Below are positions 1 through 9,119 of a stretch of DNA of 64,000 nucleotides, piece by piece. The stretch spans positions 186,001-250,000 of the forward strand of contig JAUXVD010000003.1 of assembly GCA_030684575.1 (NCBI GenBank). The letters are read 5' to 3'. Each line of letters begins with the position of its first letter. The stretch's first letter is position 1. The notes beneath the pieces were generated by a model, which had not been told where the DNA came from, searched no databases, and saw only the letters and a list, made by a program, of their open reading frames with translations. The translations under genes and the position numbers were made by a program. Source of the stretch: Nitrospirota bacterium. Its GTDB lineage: Bacteria; Nitrospirota; Nitrospiria; Nitrospirales; Nitrospiraceae.

Positions 1-558
1 TTCACCGGCATGGTCACGGCTTCGACGCTGGCCGATCCCTATACGGTCGTGGCCTCCGCGATTGGGGCGCTGAAGGGGCCGTTGCATGGCGGAGCCAATG
101 AAGAAGTCGTGCAGATGCTGAAGCTGATCGGCGAACCGGGGAAGGTTCGATCGTACCTTGAAGAACGGAAAGGCGAGAAGCAGAAACTGATGGGCTTCGG
201 CCACCGGGTGTACAAGGTGAAAGATCCCCGGGCAACAATCCTCCAGACGCTCTGTGAACGGCTCTTCAAGGCATCCGGCAGTTCACCGTTGTATGAGGTT
301 GCCCTGGAGGTCGAGCTGGTCGCGGAAGAGCTGCTGAAGGGGAAGGGGATTTATCCCAATGTCGACTTCTATTCGGGAATTCTCTACGAGAAAATGGGCA
401 TCGAGACCGATCTCTTCACACCCCTGTTCGCGATGGCTCGGGTCTCAGGGTGGTTAGCCCATTGGCTGGAACAGCTGAAGGAAAATAAACTCTACCGACC
501 GGGCCAAATCTACTCCGGCGAGCACAACCGAACCTATGTCCCCATGGGCGAACGCTAG
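1..558 (+). CDS. gltA: Citrate synthase, C-terminal part (5' end outside window)
   Basis: This is the C-terminal 185 residues of citrate synthase, which condenses oxaloacetate and acetyl-CoA to citrate in the cytoplasm. The reading frame is open from base 1 (FTGMVTAS), so the start lies upstream. Visible family motifs are GPLHGGANE with a catalytic-type His near residue 32 of the visible part, GFGHRVYK, NVDFYSGILYEKMG, and a C-terminal HNRTYVPMGER that fits the normal end of bacterial enzymes. A methylcitrate synthase cannot be excluded from the C-terminus alone. It is followed after 110 bp by hsp20, and no terminator is obvious directly after its stop. Confidence 0.93.
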   Translation, partial: FTGMVTASTLADPYTVVASAIGALKGPLHGGANEEVVQMLKLIGEPGKVRSYLEERKGEKQKLMGFGHRVYKVKDPRATILQTLCERLFKASGSSPLYEVALEVELVAEELLKGKGIYPNVDFYSGILYEKMGIETDLFTPLFAMARVSGWLAHWLEQLKENKLYRPGQIYSGEHNRTYVPMGER

Positions 559-668
559 CCTTCCCCCCTTGACTCTGTGGCAGCCAGAGTTATCTCGTTC
601 GGTGAGACGAACGGCGCGCGCACAGAGTCATTCTGAGACAGTCCATATATATGAGAGGGAGGTCTGCT

Positions 669-1118
669 ATGACACTCGTACGGTGGGATCCGTTTCATGA
701 ACTTGAAGAGATGTCGAATCGGTTACATCGAATGTACAGCCGTCCGGCTCCGCCGCAGACGAACGGCAAGGAAGCGATCGTCGTCGCCGACTGGGCGCCA
801 TCCGTGGATGTCAGCGAAACGGACGGAGCGTACCAGATCAAGGCGGAGATTCCTGACGTGAAGAAAGAGGATGTGAAGGTGACGCTGGAAGATGGTGTGC
901 TCACCATCCAGGGCGAGCGCAAGTTTGAAAAAGAAGAGCAGGGAAAGAAATACCATCGGGTCGAGCGGTCCTACGGGAGTTTCGTTCGCAGCTTTACCTT
1001 GCCCGATCTCGTCGATGAGGCGAAGGTAAAGGCCGAGTTCAAGGACGGCCTCTTGAACCTCACGCTGCCGAAGTCCGAAAAGATTAAGCCGAAAGCGATT
1101 GAGGTTACGGTCGGCTAA
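669..1118 (+). CDS. Hsp20/alpha-crystallin family small heat-shock protein
   Basis: The product (149 residues) is an ATP-independent holdase chaperone. The alpha-crystallin domain spans about residues 40-149: it starts at WAPSVDV, contains the ADIPDVKKED-like stretch EIPDVKKEDV and the GVLTIQGER strand, and ends with the conserved DGLLNLTLPK motif. The N-terminus MTLVRWDPFHELEEM is typical of the family. An upstream in-frame ATG at 651 exists, but the purine-rich AGAGGGAGG ribosome binding site lies between 651 and 669, so 669 is chosen. A strong hairpin terminator follows at 1147. No heat-shock operator was recognised upstream. Confidence 0.93.
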   Translation: MTLVRWDPFHELEEMSNRLHRMYSRPAPPQTNGKEAIVVADWAPSVDVSETDGAYQIKAEIPDVKKEDVKVTLEDGVLTIQGERKFEKEEQGKKYHRVERSYGSFVRSFTLPDLVDEAKVKAEFKDGLLNLTLPKSEKIKPKAIEVTVG

Positions 1119-1146
1119 TCGGTCCCCATCCCTTCCGGCTGGAATA

Positions 1147-1175
1147 GAGGCCCGCTTCGGCGGGCCTCTTCTTTT
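1147..1175 (+). terminator. Rho-independent terminator after hsp20
   Basis: A perfect 9-bp stem, GAGGCCCGC and GCGGGCCTC, encloses a TTCG tetraloop and is followed by TTCTTTT. It lies 28 bp after the hsp20 stop. Confidence 0.88.
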
Positions 1176-1241
1176 GGCTGACGACTCTCACCATTCCCAA
1201 GGACGGCTAGAAAAGTCGTTGCAGGTGGAATACCTTGAGGA

Positions 1242-1351
1242 GGCTCAAAAAGGCTGTTCAGCAAGGCCGCAGACGATGAATGCACCGAAGGCGTAGCCCC
1301 TGGCTACGTTGAGGATGCATTCGAGTCGAGAGCGCAGCTGACGGACTTTTT
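1242..1351. repeat. Dispersed intergenic palindromic element, copy 1
   Basis: This stretch matches a second copy at 20255-20380. Shared blocks are GCTCAAAAAGGCTGT, CAAGGCCGCAG, the segment before and after a short hairpin ending in TACGTTGAGG, and CGGACTTTTTCAGC. The outer ends are inverted relative to each other (GCTCAAAAAG against CTTTTTCAGC). The centre forms nested stems: GTAGCC/GGCTAC at 1293-1307 inside GAATGCA/TGCATTC. It sits between the hsp20 terminator and fumC. It could be a MITE-like element or a structured intergenic repeat; no ORF in it is convincing. Confidence 0.8.
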
Positions 1352-1451
1352 CAGCGTCCGCTCGATCGACCAACGCCCTTGTGCAAGCAGGTAGCCAACG
1401 TTTATCATGTCGCCCGCGGCAGTTGAGAACACTTACAACGGAGTAGGACGC

Positions 1452-2894
1452 ATGAAGAAAATAGCGGCAGCGACTCAATCATTACCTGCGACGAGAATGG
1501 AACGCGATACCATGGGCGAACTGGCTGTGCCGGCCACGGCCTATTATGGTGTCCAGACCGCCCGCGCCATTGAGAACTTCCCGATCAGCTCGTTACGATT
1601 TCCCCGCGCCATGATCCGGGCCATGGGCATGGTCAAGCGCGCTGCCGCGACGGTCAATCAGTCGCTGGGGCTCCTCGACAAAAAACCGGCAGATGCGATC
1701 AAGCTGGCCGCAACTGAAGTCGTCGACGGGAAGCTCGATGCCGAGTTCCCCGTCGACATTTTCCAGACCGGCTCAGGCACCTCGACGAACATGAACACCA
1801 ACGAGGTGATCTCCAATCGTGCCACCGAGCTGTTAGGCGGAGCCAGAGGCAGTAAGTTGGTACATCCCAACGATCACGTCAATCTGGGCCAATCCAGCAA
1901 CGACGTGATTCCCACGGCCATTCACATTGCCGCCGGGGAGATGATGCAGCAGCAGCTCATTCCCGCACTCACCCGTTTACAGAAATCGCTCGCGCGCAAA
2001 GCCAAGGAGTTCGACAAGATCGTCAAGATTGGCCGTACCCATTTGCAGGATGCCACGCCGGTGCGGTTGGGCCAGGAGTTCGGCGGCTATGCACGCCAGA
2101 TTGAATTGGGCATTCAACGAGTCCGGCGGGCACAAGAAGCGCTCAGCGAAGTCGCGCTCGGCGGCACCGCGGTCGGCACGGGGCTCAATTGCCATCCGAA
2201 ATTCCCAGCCAAGGTCATGGCCATCGTGTCGAAAGAAACCGGTTGCACGTTTAAAGAAGCGAAGAACCATTTTGAAGCGCAGTCCGCACAGGATTCGCTG
2301 GTCGAGGCGAGCGGGGAATTAAAGACTATCGCGGTCAGCCTGATGAAGATTGCCAACGATATTCGTTGGCTCGGTTCCGGTCCGCGTTGCGGACTCGGCG
2401 AAATCAATCTGCCGGAGACACAGCCCGGTTCGTCCATCATGCCGGGCAAAGTCAATCCGGTGATTGCCGAATCCGTCACAATGGTCTGCGCCCAGGTGAT
2501 CGGCAACGACGTGACTGTCACAGTGGGGGGCCAGGCCGCCAACTTTGAGCTGATCGTCATGTTGCCGGTGATGGCCTACAATGTATTGCAGTCCATCGAA
2601 CTCCTCTCGACCGCCTCCACCAATTTCGCCGTCAAATGTATCGACGGCATTAAAGCGAACGAAGAACGCTGCCGGAGCCTGATCGAGGAAAGCCTGGCCA
2701 TGTGTACGGCCCTGGCCCCTGAAATCGGGTACGAAGCGGCGGCAAAACTCGCCAAGGATGCCTACAAGTCAGGCAAGACCGTGCGGCAAATGGCCAAAGA
2801 GCAGAAAGTACTTTCTGAAAAACGTCTCACCGAGTTGCTCGATCCCTGGCGCATGACCATGCCTGGCGGACCAGTAGGGAGCGCTGGAGGGTAG
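1452..2894 (+). CDS. fumC: Class II fumarate hydratase
   Basis: FumC-type fumarase (480 residues) reversibly hydrates fumarate to malate in the cytoplasm, in the oxidative or reductive TCA cycle. It belongs to the aspartase/fumarase superfamily: the signature GSSIMPGKVNPV with the catalytic-loop serine is present, as are the SGTSTNMNTNEV and GRTHLQDATPV motifs that bind substrate. The length is close to the usual 460-470 residues plus a short N-terminal extension. An in-frame ATG at 1407 exists, but the GGAG at 1440-1443 points to 1452. Aspartase is the main alternative; the GRTHLQDA wording favours fumarase. Confidence 0.93.
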   Translation: MKKIAAATQSLPATRMERDTMGELAVPATAYYGVQTARAIENFPISSLRFPRAMIRAMGMVKRAAATVNQSLGLLDKKPADAIKLAATEVVDGKLDAEFPVDIFQTGSGTSTNMNTNEVISNRATELLGGARGSKLVHPNDHVNLGQSSNDVIPTAIHIAAGEMMQQQLIPALTRLQKSLARKAKEFDKIVKIGRTHLQDATPVRLGQEFGGYARQIELGIQRVRRAQEALSEVALGGTAVGTGLNCHPKFPAKVMAIVSKETGCTFKEAKNHFEAQSAQDSLVEASGELKTIAVSLMKIANDIRWLGSGPRCGLGEINLPETQPGSSIMPGKVNPVIAESVTMVCAQVIGNDVTVTVGGQAANFELIVMLPVMAYNVLQSIELLSTASTNFAVKCIDGIKANEERCRSLIEESLAMCTALAPEIGYEAAAKLAKDAYKSGKTVRQMAKEQKVLSEKRLTELLDPWRMTMPGGPVGSAGG

Positions 2895-2902
2895 ACTTCC
2901 CT

Positions 2903-2930
2903 TTGACAGCTCAAAATGCCCTATGCTAAA
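2903..2930 (+). promoter_or_regulatory. Probable sigma-70 promoter for the FprA-like gene
   Basis: A consensus TTGACA at 2903-2908 is followed after 16 bases by GCTAAA, a weak -10. The predicted start lies about 55 bases upstream of the ATG at 2991. Confidence 0.5.
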
Positions 2931-2990
2931 GTCCGCGGAACTGTTGATCTTCTAGACATTTATCTGTCAATTTAATCTAGGAAATTACGC

Positions 2991-4349
2991 ATGAGCGCAA
3001 CGAATTCCCATGTGATTATTGTGGTCGGCGCAGGGCCGGCAGGTATGGCGGCAGCCAGTTCTTTGGCAAAGGCCGGCCATGAAGTGATTATTCTCAATCG
3101 GGACATTAAGTTCGGTGGATTAGCCGAATATGGAATTTTCCCTGCGAAACTCAAGCTTCGCGGGGGCTTGAAGAAGCAATACTGGGACCTGCTTAAACAA
3201 CCCAATGTCCATTACTTTGGCAATGTCTCGGTCGGCAAGGGGAAAGACCTCACGGTCGAGGACGTGCGTGCCCTCGGTGCGAGTGCCGTCGTCTTTGCGA
3301 TCGGCGCGCAGGGCACTAAAGCGATCGGCGTGGAAGGGGATTCGGCCCAGGGCGTGTTTCACGCGAAGGATGTGGTCTACCACTTCAATCGGCTCCCGGG
3401 GTTCGGCGATCGTCCATTTGAGATGGGGAAACATGTGGCGATCATCGGGGCCGGCGATGTGATGGTCGATATCGCTCATTGGCTGACCCGCTATAAAAAA
3501 GTTGAGCGCGTGACGGCCATCGTGCGGCGTGGACCGGCTGAGCGTAAGTATAATCCGAAAGAAATTCGTGCGGTCTGTGCCAACATGGATGTAGACGGAA
3601 TCACCAAGGAAGTGGCCAGGATTAAGGACCGCCTCGCTGCGGTCGGCCAGAACGCGGACGAGATCCTCAAGTCTCTGACAGACGAGTTTGTCAAGTGCGA
3701 ACCGAAAGTCAGCGACACTAAAATGGGCTTCAAGTTCTTGGCTTCGCCGAAACGTATCCTGGTGGATGCCAACAATCGCGTGCGCGGGCTGGAGATGGAA
3801 GACAATAAGCTGGAGTCGAAAGGGACTGATACGGCGGCCGTCGGGCTGAAGCAGTTATATGAGTTCCCCTGTGACGCGGTGATCTTCGCGGTCGGCGACA
3901 AGGTCGATGAGACCGTCGGGCTCCCCTATAAGAGTGGCCTATTTGTGACGAACCCCACCAAGACCACCAACGATCCAGACGATGCGCTCTTTCAGGCCTT
4001 CGATGAGACGACCGGCAAAGTTGTGGACGGTGTCTTCCTGACTGGTTGGGCCAGGAAAGCCAGCGAAGGGTTGGTCGGCATCGCGAAGCGTGACGGAGAT
4101 TGGTGCGCGGAAGTCGTGACCCGCTATCTCTCATCCAACGTGCCGCATAGCCATTCCGGGGCGAAGGTCGTCCTGGATAAGCTGGCGACAGCCCTCGTGC
4201 ACCATAAGAGTCACCCGGTCGATGCGAAGGGGCTCCGCGCACTTGAATCGATTGAGCATACGCACCAGGGTGAAACCGATTGTATCGGGGTGTTCAAATA
4301 CGCAAGCAACAGGGAGATGATCGATCTGATCGAGAAGGGGAAGTCGTAA
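2991..4349 (+). CDS. FAD/NAD(P)-dependent oxidoreductase, FprA/GltD-like
   Basis: This 452-residue flavoprotein has two dinucleotide-binding folds. The first, at residues 8-40 with GAGPAG, would bind FAD; the second, with AIIGAGDVMVD near residue 155, would bind NAD(P)H. The RRGPAERKYNPKEI stretch recalls the arginine-rich NADPH region of adrenodoxin reductase/FprA-type ferredoxin-NADP reductases, and a C-terminal GWARKASEGLVG resembles the flavin-closing motif of that family. It probably transfers electrons between NADPH and ferredoxin. The glutamate synthase small-subunit family is related, but the N-terminal iron-sulfur domain of GltD is absent. It has its own promoter and is transcribed towards nadK. 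Confidence 0.75.
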   Translation: MSATNSHVIIVVGAGPAGMAAASSLAKAGHEVIILNRDIKFGGLAEYGIFPAKLKLRGGLKKQYWDLLKQPNVHYFGNVSVGKGKDLTVEDVRALGASAVVFAIGAQGTKAIGVEGDSAQGVFHAKDVVYHFNRLPGFGDRPFEMGKHVAIIGAGDVMVDIAHWLTRYKKVERVTAIVRRGPAERKYNPKEIRAVCANMDVDGITKEVARIKDRLAAVGQNADEILKSLTDEFVKCEPKVSDTKMGFKFLASPKRILVDANNRVRGLEMEDNKLESKGTDTAAVGLKQLYEFPCDAVIFAVGDKVDETVGLPYKSGLFVTNPTKTTNDPDDALFQAFDETTGKVVDGVFLTGWARKASEGLVGIAKRDGDWCAEVVTRYLSSNVPHSHSGAKVVLDKLATALVHHKSHPVDAKGLRALESIEHTHQGETDCIGVFKYASNREMIDLIEKGKS

Positions 4350-4374
4350 CGAGGCCACGAGCCATCAGCTTGCG

Positions 4375-5235
4375 CTAGCCGTCCCCCCACTTCAGCTTTT
4401 CACGCAAGACTTCATAGTATCCGCTTTCCGGGAAACGAATCAGTCTCGTCCGGTGTTCGGACATCTTGAGCTCAACCGTATCGCCCTGGACCATCGCCAC
4501 GCCGACTTGCCCGTCTGACGTCGCCATCGCACCATCGTCTCTACTCGTCAACGTGATTTCAATTTCTGCGGTTCCTGGAACGATCAGCGGACGATGCGTC
4601 AGGGTGTGAGGACAGATGGGGGTCACCATGAGTGATTGGACTGCCGGGTCAATGATTGGCCCTCCAGCCGAGAGAGAGTAGGCGGTCGATCCTGTTGGTG
4701 TACTGACGATGACGCCATCGCCACGCAAATTCGTGACGAACTGGCCTTGAATGGAAATCTTCACCTCGATCATCCGGGCCAGGGTCCCTTTGCTAATCAC
4801 GACATCGTTCAGCACCACGCCACGTGCGACGGTTTCTCCATGCCGATGGATATGCGTCTGGAGCATCAACCGCTCATCGAGTACGAAGTCATTGGCAAAG
4901 ACGCGTTCAAGGGAGGGATACAAGTTCTCCAGCCGGACTTCGGTTAAGAATCCCAAGCCTCCCATATTGACGCCGAGGATCGGGATGCTTCGTTCCCCGG
5001 CAAGCCTGGCCGCGTTGAGCATGGTTCCATCGCCGCCTAGGACGAGCAGCACATCCGCTTTGCTTGCCAGTTGAGTTTTCTGCAGACCCCCTTGCTCGCC
5101 GAGCAAGGCTGCCGATGTCGTATCTAAGATGACACCAATACTTTGGGCCCTGAGCCAGGTGACGACGTCCTGCAGGGTATTTTTGATTTCGGGAAACTTT
5201 GGCTTGGTTAAGATCCCGATACTTTTATTTTTCAT
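4375..5235 (-). CDS. nadK: NAD kinase
   Basis: The 286-residue product phosphorylates NAD to NADP in the cytoplasm. The diagnostic GGDGT motif is at residues 67-71, followed by the NMGGLGFLTE block at 90-99 and the TPTGSTAYSLSAGGPI segment that contacts NAD. Its length is normal for bacterial enzymes. It converges with the FprA-like gene with only 25 bp between stops, and is divergent from clpC across a 255-bp region. Confidence 0.95.
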   Translation of the reverse strand: MKNKSIGILTKPKFPEIKNTLQDVVTWLRAQSIGVILDTTSAALLGEQGGLQKTQLASKADVLLVLGGDGTMLNAARLAGERSIPILGVNMGGLGFLTEVRLENLYPSLERVFANDFVLDERLMLQTHIHRHGETVARGVVLNDVVISKGTLARMIEVKISIQGQFVTNLRGDGVIVSTPTGSTAYSLSAGGPIIDPAVQSLMVTPICPHTLTHRPLIVPGTAEIEITLTSRDDGAMATSDGQVGVAMVQGDTVELKMSEHRTRLIRFPESGYYEVLREKLKWGDG

Positions 5236-5393
5236 TGCGAGAGCCCTGACATACCGCTATTAAGATACTGGTGAAAAAGTCCGAGATTGTATCGGGAGGG
5301 TTCTTTTGAAGTCAACGAACCGGATCCGCTCAAGCCGCCATCTCCAGAATGGGATCTCGTCGAATTTCAGGCTTGTGTGATTGTCTCGTAGCC

Positions 5394-5422
5394 TTGACAC
5401 CCAAAATCCTTCTAGTTAAGAT
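5394..5422 (+). promoter_or_regulatory. Sigma-70 promoter of clpC
   Basis: A consensus TTGACA (5394-5399), a 17-base spacer and TAAGAT (5417-5422) sit about 70 bases before the clpC start. No CIRCE or CtsR-like operator was seen near it. Confidence 0.8.
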
Positions 5423-5490
5423 TAGGTCAAGTTTTTCGATAGGTTTGCGCAGATGGAACTGGTCATAGGTTTCACCTAAAAGGAGGCAGG

Positions 5491-7917
5491 ATGTTCGAAC
5501 GATTCACGGACAAGGGTCGGAAGATCATCATCCTCGCACGGGAAGAGGCTGAGCGTCACCAAAACGACTACCTCGGGACCGAGCATCTCGTCCTCGCGAT
5601 TCTCCGTGAGTCCGATGGGATTGCGCTGATGATCTTGAAAAAGATGGGGCTCTCGACTGAACAAATCCGTTTGGAAATTGAACGGAATTTGCCAGGAGGG
5701 GGGACCACGATGACCTTTGGGGAAATCCCATTCAGCCCCCGGGTCAAAAAAGTTATCGAATACGGGGTCGAAGAAGCCCGTCTCCTTGGACACAATCATA
5801 TCGGCAGTGAACACCTCTTATTGGGTCTGCTCCGAGAAGAGGAAGGGATCGGCGGGAAAATCCTTCGCAGCTTAGGCGCCAATCTCCTGACCGCCCGACA
5901 GTTGACTGTCACATTCTTACGGAAGTCCGCCCCTCGCGAGCGCGACCGGAAGAGCAACACTCCGGCACTCGACGAGTTCGGGCGTGACCTGACCCAGTTG
6001 GCCCAGGAAGGGCATCTGGATCCTGTCATCGGTCGCGCCGACGAAATCGAGCGTGTATTACAGATTTTGAGCCGCCGGTCGAAAAACAATCCTGTACTCA
6101 TCGGTGAAGCCGGGGTCGGCAAGACCGCTATTGTCGAAGGTCTTGCCCAGCGGATCGTTCAGTCTGAAGTGCCGGACAACCTTCTCTCACGGCGCGTCAT
6201 TGCACTCGACCTCGGAGCATTGGTTGCGGGGACAAAGTATCGCGGCCAATTCGAGGAACGACTGAAGGTCGTCATGAAGGAAATCGTCCAGGCCGGCAAC
6301 ATCATCATCTTCATTGATGAACTCCATACCTTGGTGGGAGCTGGGGCGGCAGAGGGATCGATCGATGCGTCCAACATGCTCAAGCCGGCATTGTCGCGTG
6401 GGGAGATTCAGTGCATCGGTGCCACGACGCTTGATGAATACCGAAAGCACATTGAGAAAGACGGGGCGCTCAAGCGGCGATTCCAGCCGATTCACGTGCA
6501 ACCCCCAAGTATTGATGAAACGGTATTGATCATCCAGGGCCTTCGCGATCGGTACGAAGAACATCATGGCGTCGAAATTTCCGAAGAAGCTATTCTGGAA
6601 GCAGTCAAGCTGTCCGACCGCTACATCAGTGATCGTTTCCTTCCGGATAAGGCCATCGATTTGATCGACGAGACTGGCTCGCGGGCAAAGCTACAAACCT
6701 ATGCATTGCCCACTGAGCTGAAGGCGATGGAGCAAGAGCTGAAAAAGGTTTCTCGCGAAAAAGAGCAGGCGATCTCCTTGCAGAACTTCGAGGAAGCCGT
6801 TCGTCATCGCGAGGAAGAAGAACGGCTGCGTAAGCTGCTCGACGAATCCAAGCGCGAGTGGAAGAAGAATCAGGAGAAGAATAAGCCGACGATCGGCAAA
6901 GAAGATGTGGCGTATGTCGTCTCCAAGATGACCGGTATTCCGCTCTTCAAGCTTGAAGAGGAAGAGTCGAACAAGCTGTTGCGCATGGAGGAGTTCCTTC
7001 ACAAGCGCGTGATTGGTCAGAACGAGGCCATCTCGGCCGTGGCCAGAGCCATTCGGCGGTCACGTGCAGGCCTCAAAGAGGCACGGAAGCCAATCGGCTC
7101 GTTTATTTTCCTGGGACCCACCGGGGTTGGGAAAACTGAATTGGCACGGACGTTAGCGGGGTTCCTCTTCAACAGTGAAGATGCACTCATTCGAATCGAC
7201 ATGTCGGAATATCAGGAAAAGTTCACCAGTACGCGACTCTTTGGGGCGCCTCCTGGATACGTGGGATATGAAGAGGGTGGTCAGTTGACTGAACGGGTTC
7301 GCCGTCGGCCCTATTCGGTGGTGCTTTTCGACGAAATCGAAAAGGCTCACCCGGATGTGTTCAATATCCTGCTACAGGTATTGGACGACGGGGTGTTGAC
7401 CGACAGTCTCGGGCGCAAGGTCGACTTCAAGAATTGCGTCATCATCATGACCTCTAATATCGGGACGAAGATGATCCAGAAGGGCGTCTCGCTCGGATTC
7501 CAGAGCACGGAAGGCGATCAGGAGCGCCATAAGAAGGAAGAAGTTTTGGGAGAATTGCGCCGCTCGTTCAGTCCGGAGTTCCTGAACCGGATCGACGAAA
7601 TCGTGGTCTTCCATCAATTGGACAAGACCCATCTTACCAGTATTCTCGATATCCTCTTGGGGGAACTCAACCTTCGTCTTCTTGATAAGGGTGTGGAACT
7701 TGAAGTCGAGGATGATGTGAAGCAATGGCTGATCAAAGAAGGCTATGAACCGCTGTACGGAGCCAGGCCGATGCGTCGGACTATTCAGCGCGCGATCGGT
7801 GATCCGCTCTCTGAAGAGATGATCAAGGGACGGTTTAAGGAATGCCGTAAAATCCGCGTCGTGCTTCGCGATGGCGCTCCGGCATTCATTGCGCAGGAGG
7901 CCATGGCTGGGGTTTAG
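5491..7917 (+). CDS. clpC: ATP-dependent Clp protease ATP-binding subunit ClpC
   Basis: ClpC (808 residues) is a hexameric AAA+ unfoldase that feeds substrates to ClpP. In order it has the double Clp-N repeat (residues 1-145), the first ATPase module with Walker A GEAGVGKT near 205 and Walker [13 protein letters not shown], a UVR-type coiled region with charged residues around 430-480 that marks ClpC rather than ClpA or ClpB, and the second ATPase with GPTGVGKT near 540 and [11 protein letters not shown]. The start is supported by AAAAGGAGG four bases upstream. No mcsA/mcsB/ctsR neighbours are present, unlike in Firmicutes. Confidence 0.96.
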   Translation: MFERFTDKGRKIIILAREEAERHQNDYLGTEHLVLAILRESDGIALMILKKMGLSTEQIRLEIERNLPGGGTTMTFGEIPFSPRVKKVIEYGVEEARLLGHNHIGSEHLLLGLLREEEGIGGKILRSLGANLLTARQLTVTFLRKSAPRERDRKSNTPALDEFGRDLTQLAQEGHLDPVIGRADEIERVLQILSRRSKNNPVLIGEAGVGKTAIVEGLAQRIVQSEVPDNLLSRRVIALDLGALVAGTKYRGQFEERLKVVMKEIVQAGNIIIFIDELHTLVGAGAAEGSIDASNMLKPALSRGEIQCIGATTLDEYRKHIEKDGALKRRFQPIHVQPPSIDETVLIIQGLRDRYEEHHGVEISEEAILEAVKLSDRYISDRFLPDKAIDLIDETGSRAKLQTYALPTELKAMEQELKKVSREKEQAISLQNFEEAVRHREEEERLRKLLDESKREWKKNQEKNKPTIGKEDVAYVVSKMTGIPLFKLEEEESNKLLRMEEFLHKRVIGQNEAISAVARAIRRSRAGLKEARKPIGSFIFLGPTGVGKTELARTLAGFLFNSEDALIRIDMSEYQEKFTSTRLFGAPPGYVGYEEGGQLTERVRRRPYSVVLFDEIEKAHPDVFNILLQVLDDGVLTDSLGRKVDFKNCVIIMTSNIGTKMIQKGVSLGFQSTEGDQERHKKEEVLGELRRSFSPEFLNRIDEIVVFHQLDKTHLTSILDILLGELNLRLLDKGVELEVEDDVKQWLIKEGYEPLYGARPMRRTIQRAIGDPLSEEMIKGRFKECRKIRVVLRDGAPAFIAQEAMAGV

Positions 7918-7961
7918 GCACACAGCCTTGATCTGATCGATGTTAGGACATTGAGTACGGT

Positions 7962-7999
7962 ATGGCCCTTGTGGCGTCAGCGCCACAAGGGCCATGTTA
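7962..7999 (+). terminator. Strong hairpin terminator after clpC
   Basis: A perfect 15-bp inverted repeat, ATGGCCCTTGTGGCG and its complement, encloses a TCAG loop and is followed by GTTATTT. It lies 45 bp after the clpC stop and before tsaD. Confidence 0.82.
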
Positions 8000-8057
8000 T
8001 TTGCCCCTCAGCATGAGACCTGTTCGTCGTTTCGTTCACGTGATAGGTAATGATGTC

Positions 8058-9119
8058 ATGATTGTGACGCTTGATCAGCCTCTCAACGCCTGGATGCCAG
8101 GACCTATCCTTGGCATCGAGACGTCCTGCGATGAAACCGCGGCATCGGTGCTTGCTGCAGATGGCACCGTCCTTTCAAATATTATTACGTCACAACATGC
8201 CGTTCATCAGCGATTCGGTGGTGTCGTGCCTGAGCTCGCCTCCCGTGCTCATATTGAATCTATTGAAGTTGTCTCAGCTGAGGCACTACAGCAAGCTGGT
8301 TTGGTATGGACTGATCTCTCTGGAATCGCTGTCACTCAAGGGCCTGGTCTGGCTGGTGCGCTTCTCGTCGGGGTCAACTATGCAAAAGCATTGGCCTATG
8401 CCTTGAGTATTCCCGTAGTTGGTGTAAGCCACCTTGAGGGTCACATTGCCTCCGCCTGGTTGCAAGATCCAACATTTCCATTGCCCTGCGTGGTCCTGGT
8501 TGTCTCCGGCGGGCATACCCATCTGTATTTCAGGGAAGCCAGCGGCCACCACCGACTGCTTGGCGCAACTAAAGACGATGCAGCAGGGGAGGCCTTTGAC
8601 AAAGGCGCTCAGTTGCTTGGACTGGAGTATCCTGGAGGGCCAGCCATAGATCGCTTGGCGCGACAGGGAAATCCGGACGCAATAACCTTTCCAAGATCCT
8701 ATCTTAAGAAGGGTAGTCTGGACTTCAGTTTCAGCGGCCTCAAGACATCTTTGCTGTATATAGTTCAAGCAATGGATGAGCAATATAGAGCGGATAAACT
8801 GGCTGACCTTGCGGCAGGGTATCAGGAAGCTATTGTCGCCATCCTGGTTGAGAAGGCCTTTGCCGCAGTTCAATCTTCCGGCACTCGTGCATTGGCCGTT
8901 GTCGGCGGGGTGTCTGCAAATTCACGCTTGCGCCTGCTGCTCCAAGAGCGAGCCGCATCCGAGGGTCTGCTGTTGAGCCTTCCTCCGCTTAGCTATTGCA
9001 CCGATAATGCTGCGATGATCGCAGCGGCAGGGAGACAGGCTCTGTGCGCAGGAGCGCGGGCCCCCCTAGATCTGGATGCTCACGCCTCAATGGTTTCACC
9101 ATTGGCGCACGCGATCTAA
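8058..9119 (+). CDS. tsaD: tRNA N6-adenosine threonylcarbamoyltransferase TsaD
   Basis: TsaD transfers the threonylcarbamoyl group to A37 of ANN-decoding tRNAs, acting with TsaB and TsaE. The ASKHA-type fold begins with LGIETSCDETA; HAVHQRFGGVVPELASRAH and the metal-binding VSHLEGH follow, then GGHTHLY and the late GGVSANSRLR. The frame stays open back to 7962, but this lies inside the clpC terminator. ATGs at 8013, 8058 and 8094 are possible; 8058 (353 residues) is preferred for length and an upstream AGG. The 3' end overlaps the open frame of hflX. Confidence 0.93.
   Translation: MIVTLDQPLNAWMPGPILGIETSCDETAASVLAADGTVLSNIITSQHAVHQRFGGVVPELASRAHIESIEVVSAEALQQAGLVWTDLSGIAVTQGPGLAGALLVGVNYAKALAYALSIPVVGVSHLEGHIASAWLQDPTFPLPCVVLVVSGGHTHLYFREASGHHRLLGATKDDAAGEAFDKGAQLLGLEYPGGPAIDRLARQGNPDAITFPRSYLKKGSLDFSFSGLKTSLLYIVQAMDEQYRADKLADLAAGYQEAIVAILVEKAFAAVQSSGTRALAVVGGVSANSRLRLLLQERAASEGLLLSLPPLSYCTDNAAMIAAAGRQALCAGARAPLDLDAHASMVSPLAHAI

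Noticed and set aside
1099-1296. 65-codon frame running from hsp20 into the repeat.
   Set aside because: It spans the hsp20 terminator and the dispersed element and has no protein-like pattern.
5264-5280. GTGAAAAAGTCCG, similar to one end of the dispersed element.
   Set aside because: Only about 13 bases match; the central blocks and the other end are absent.
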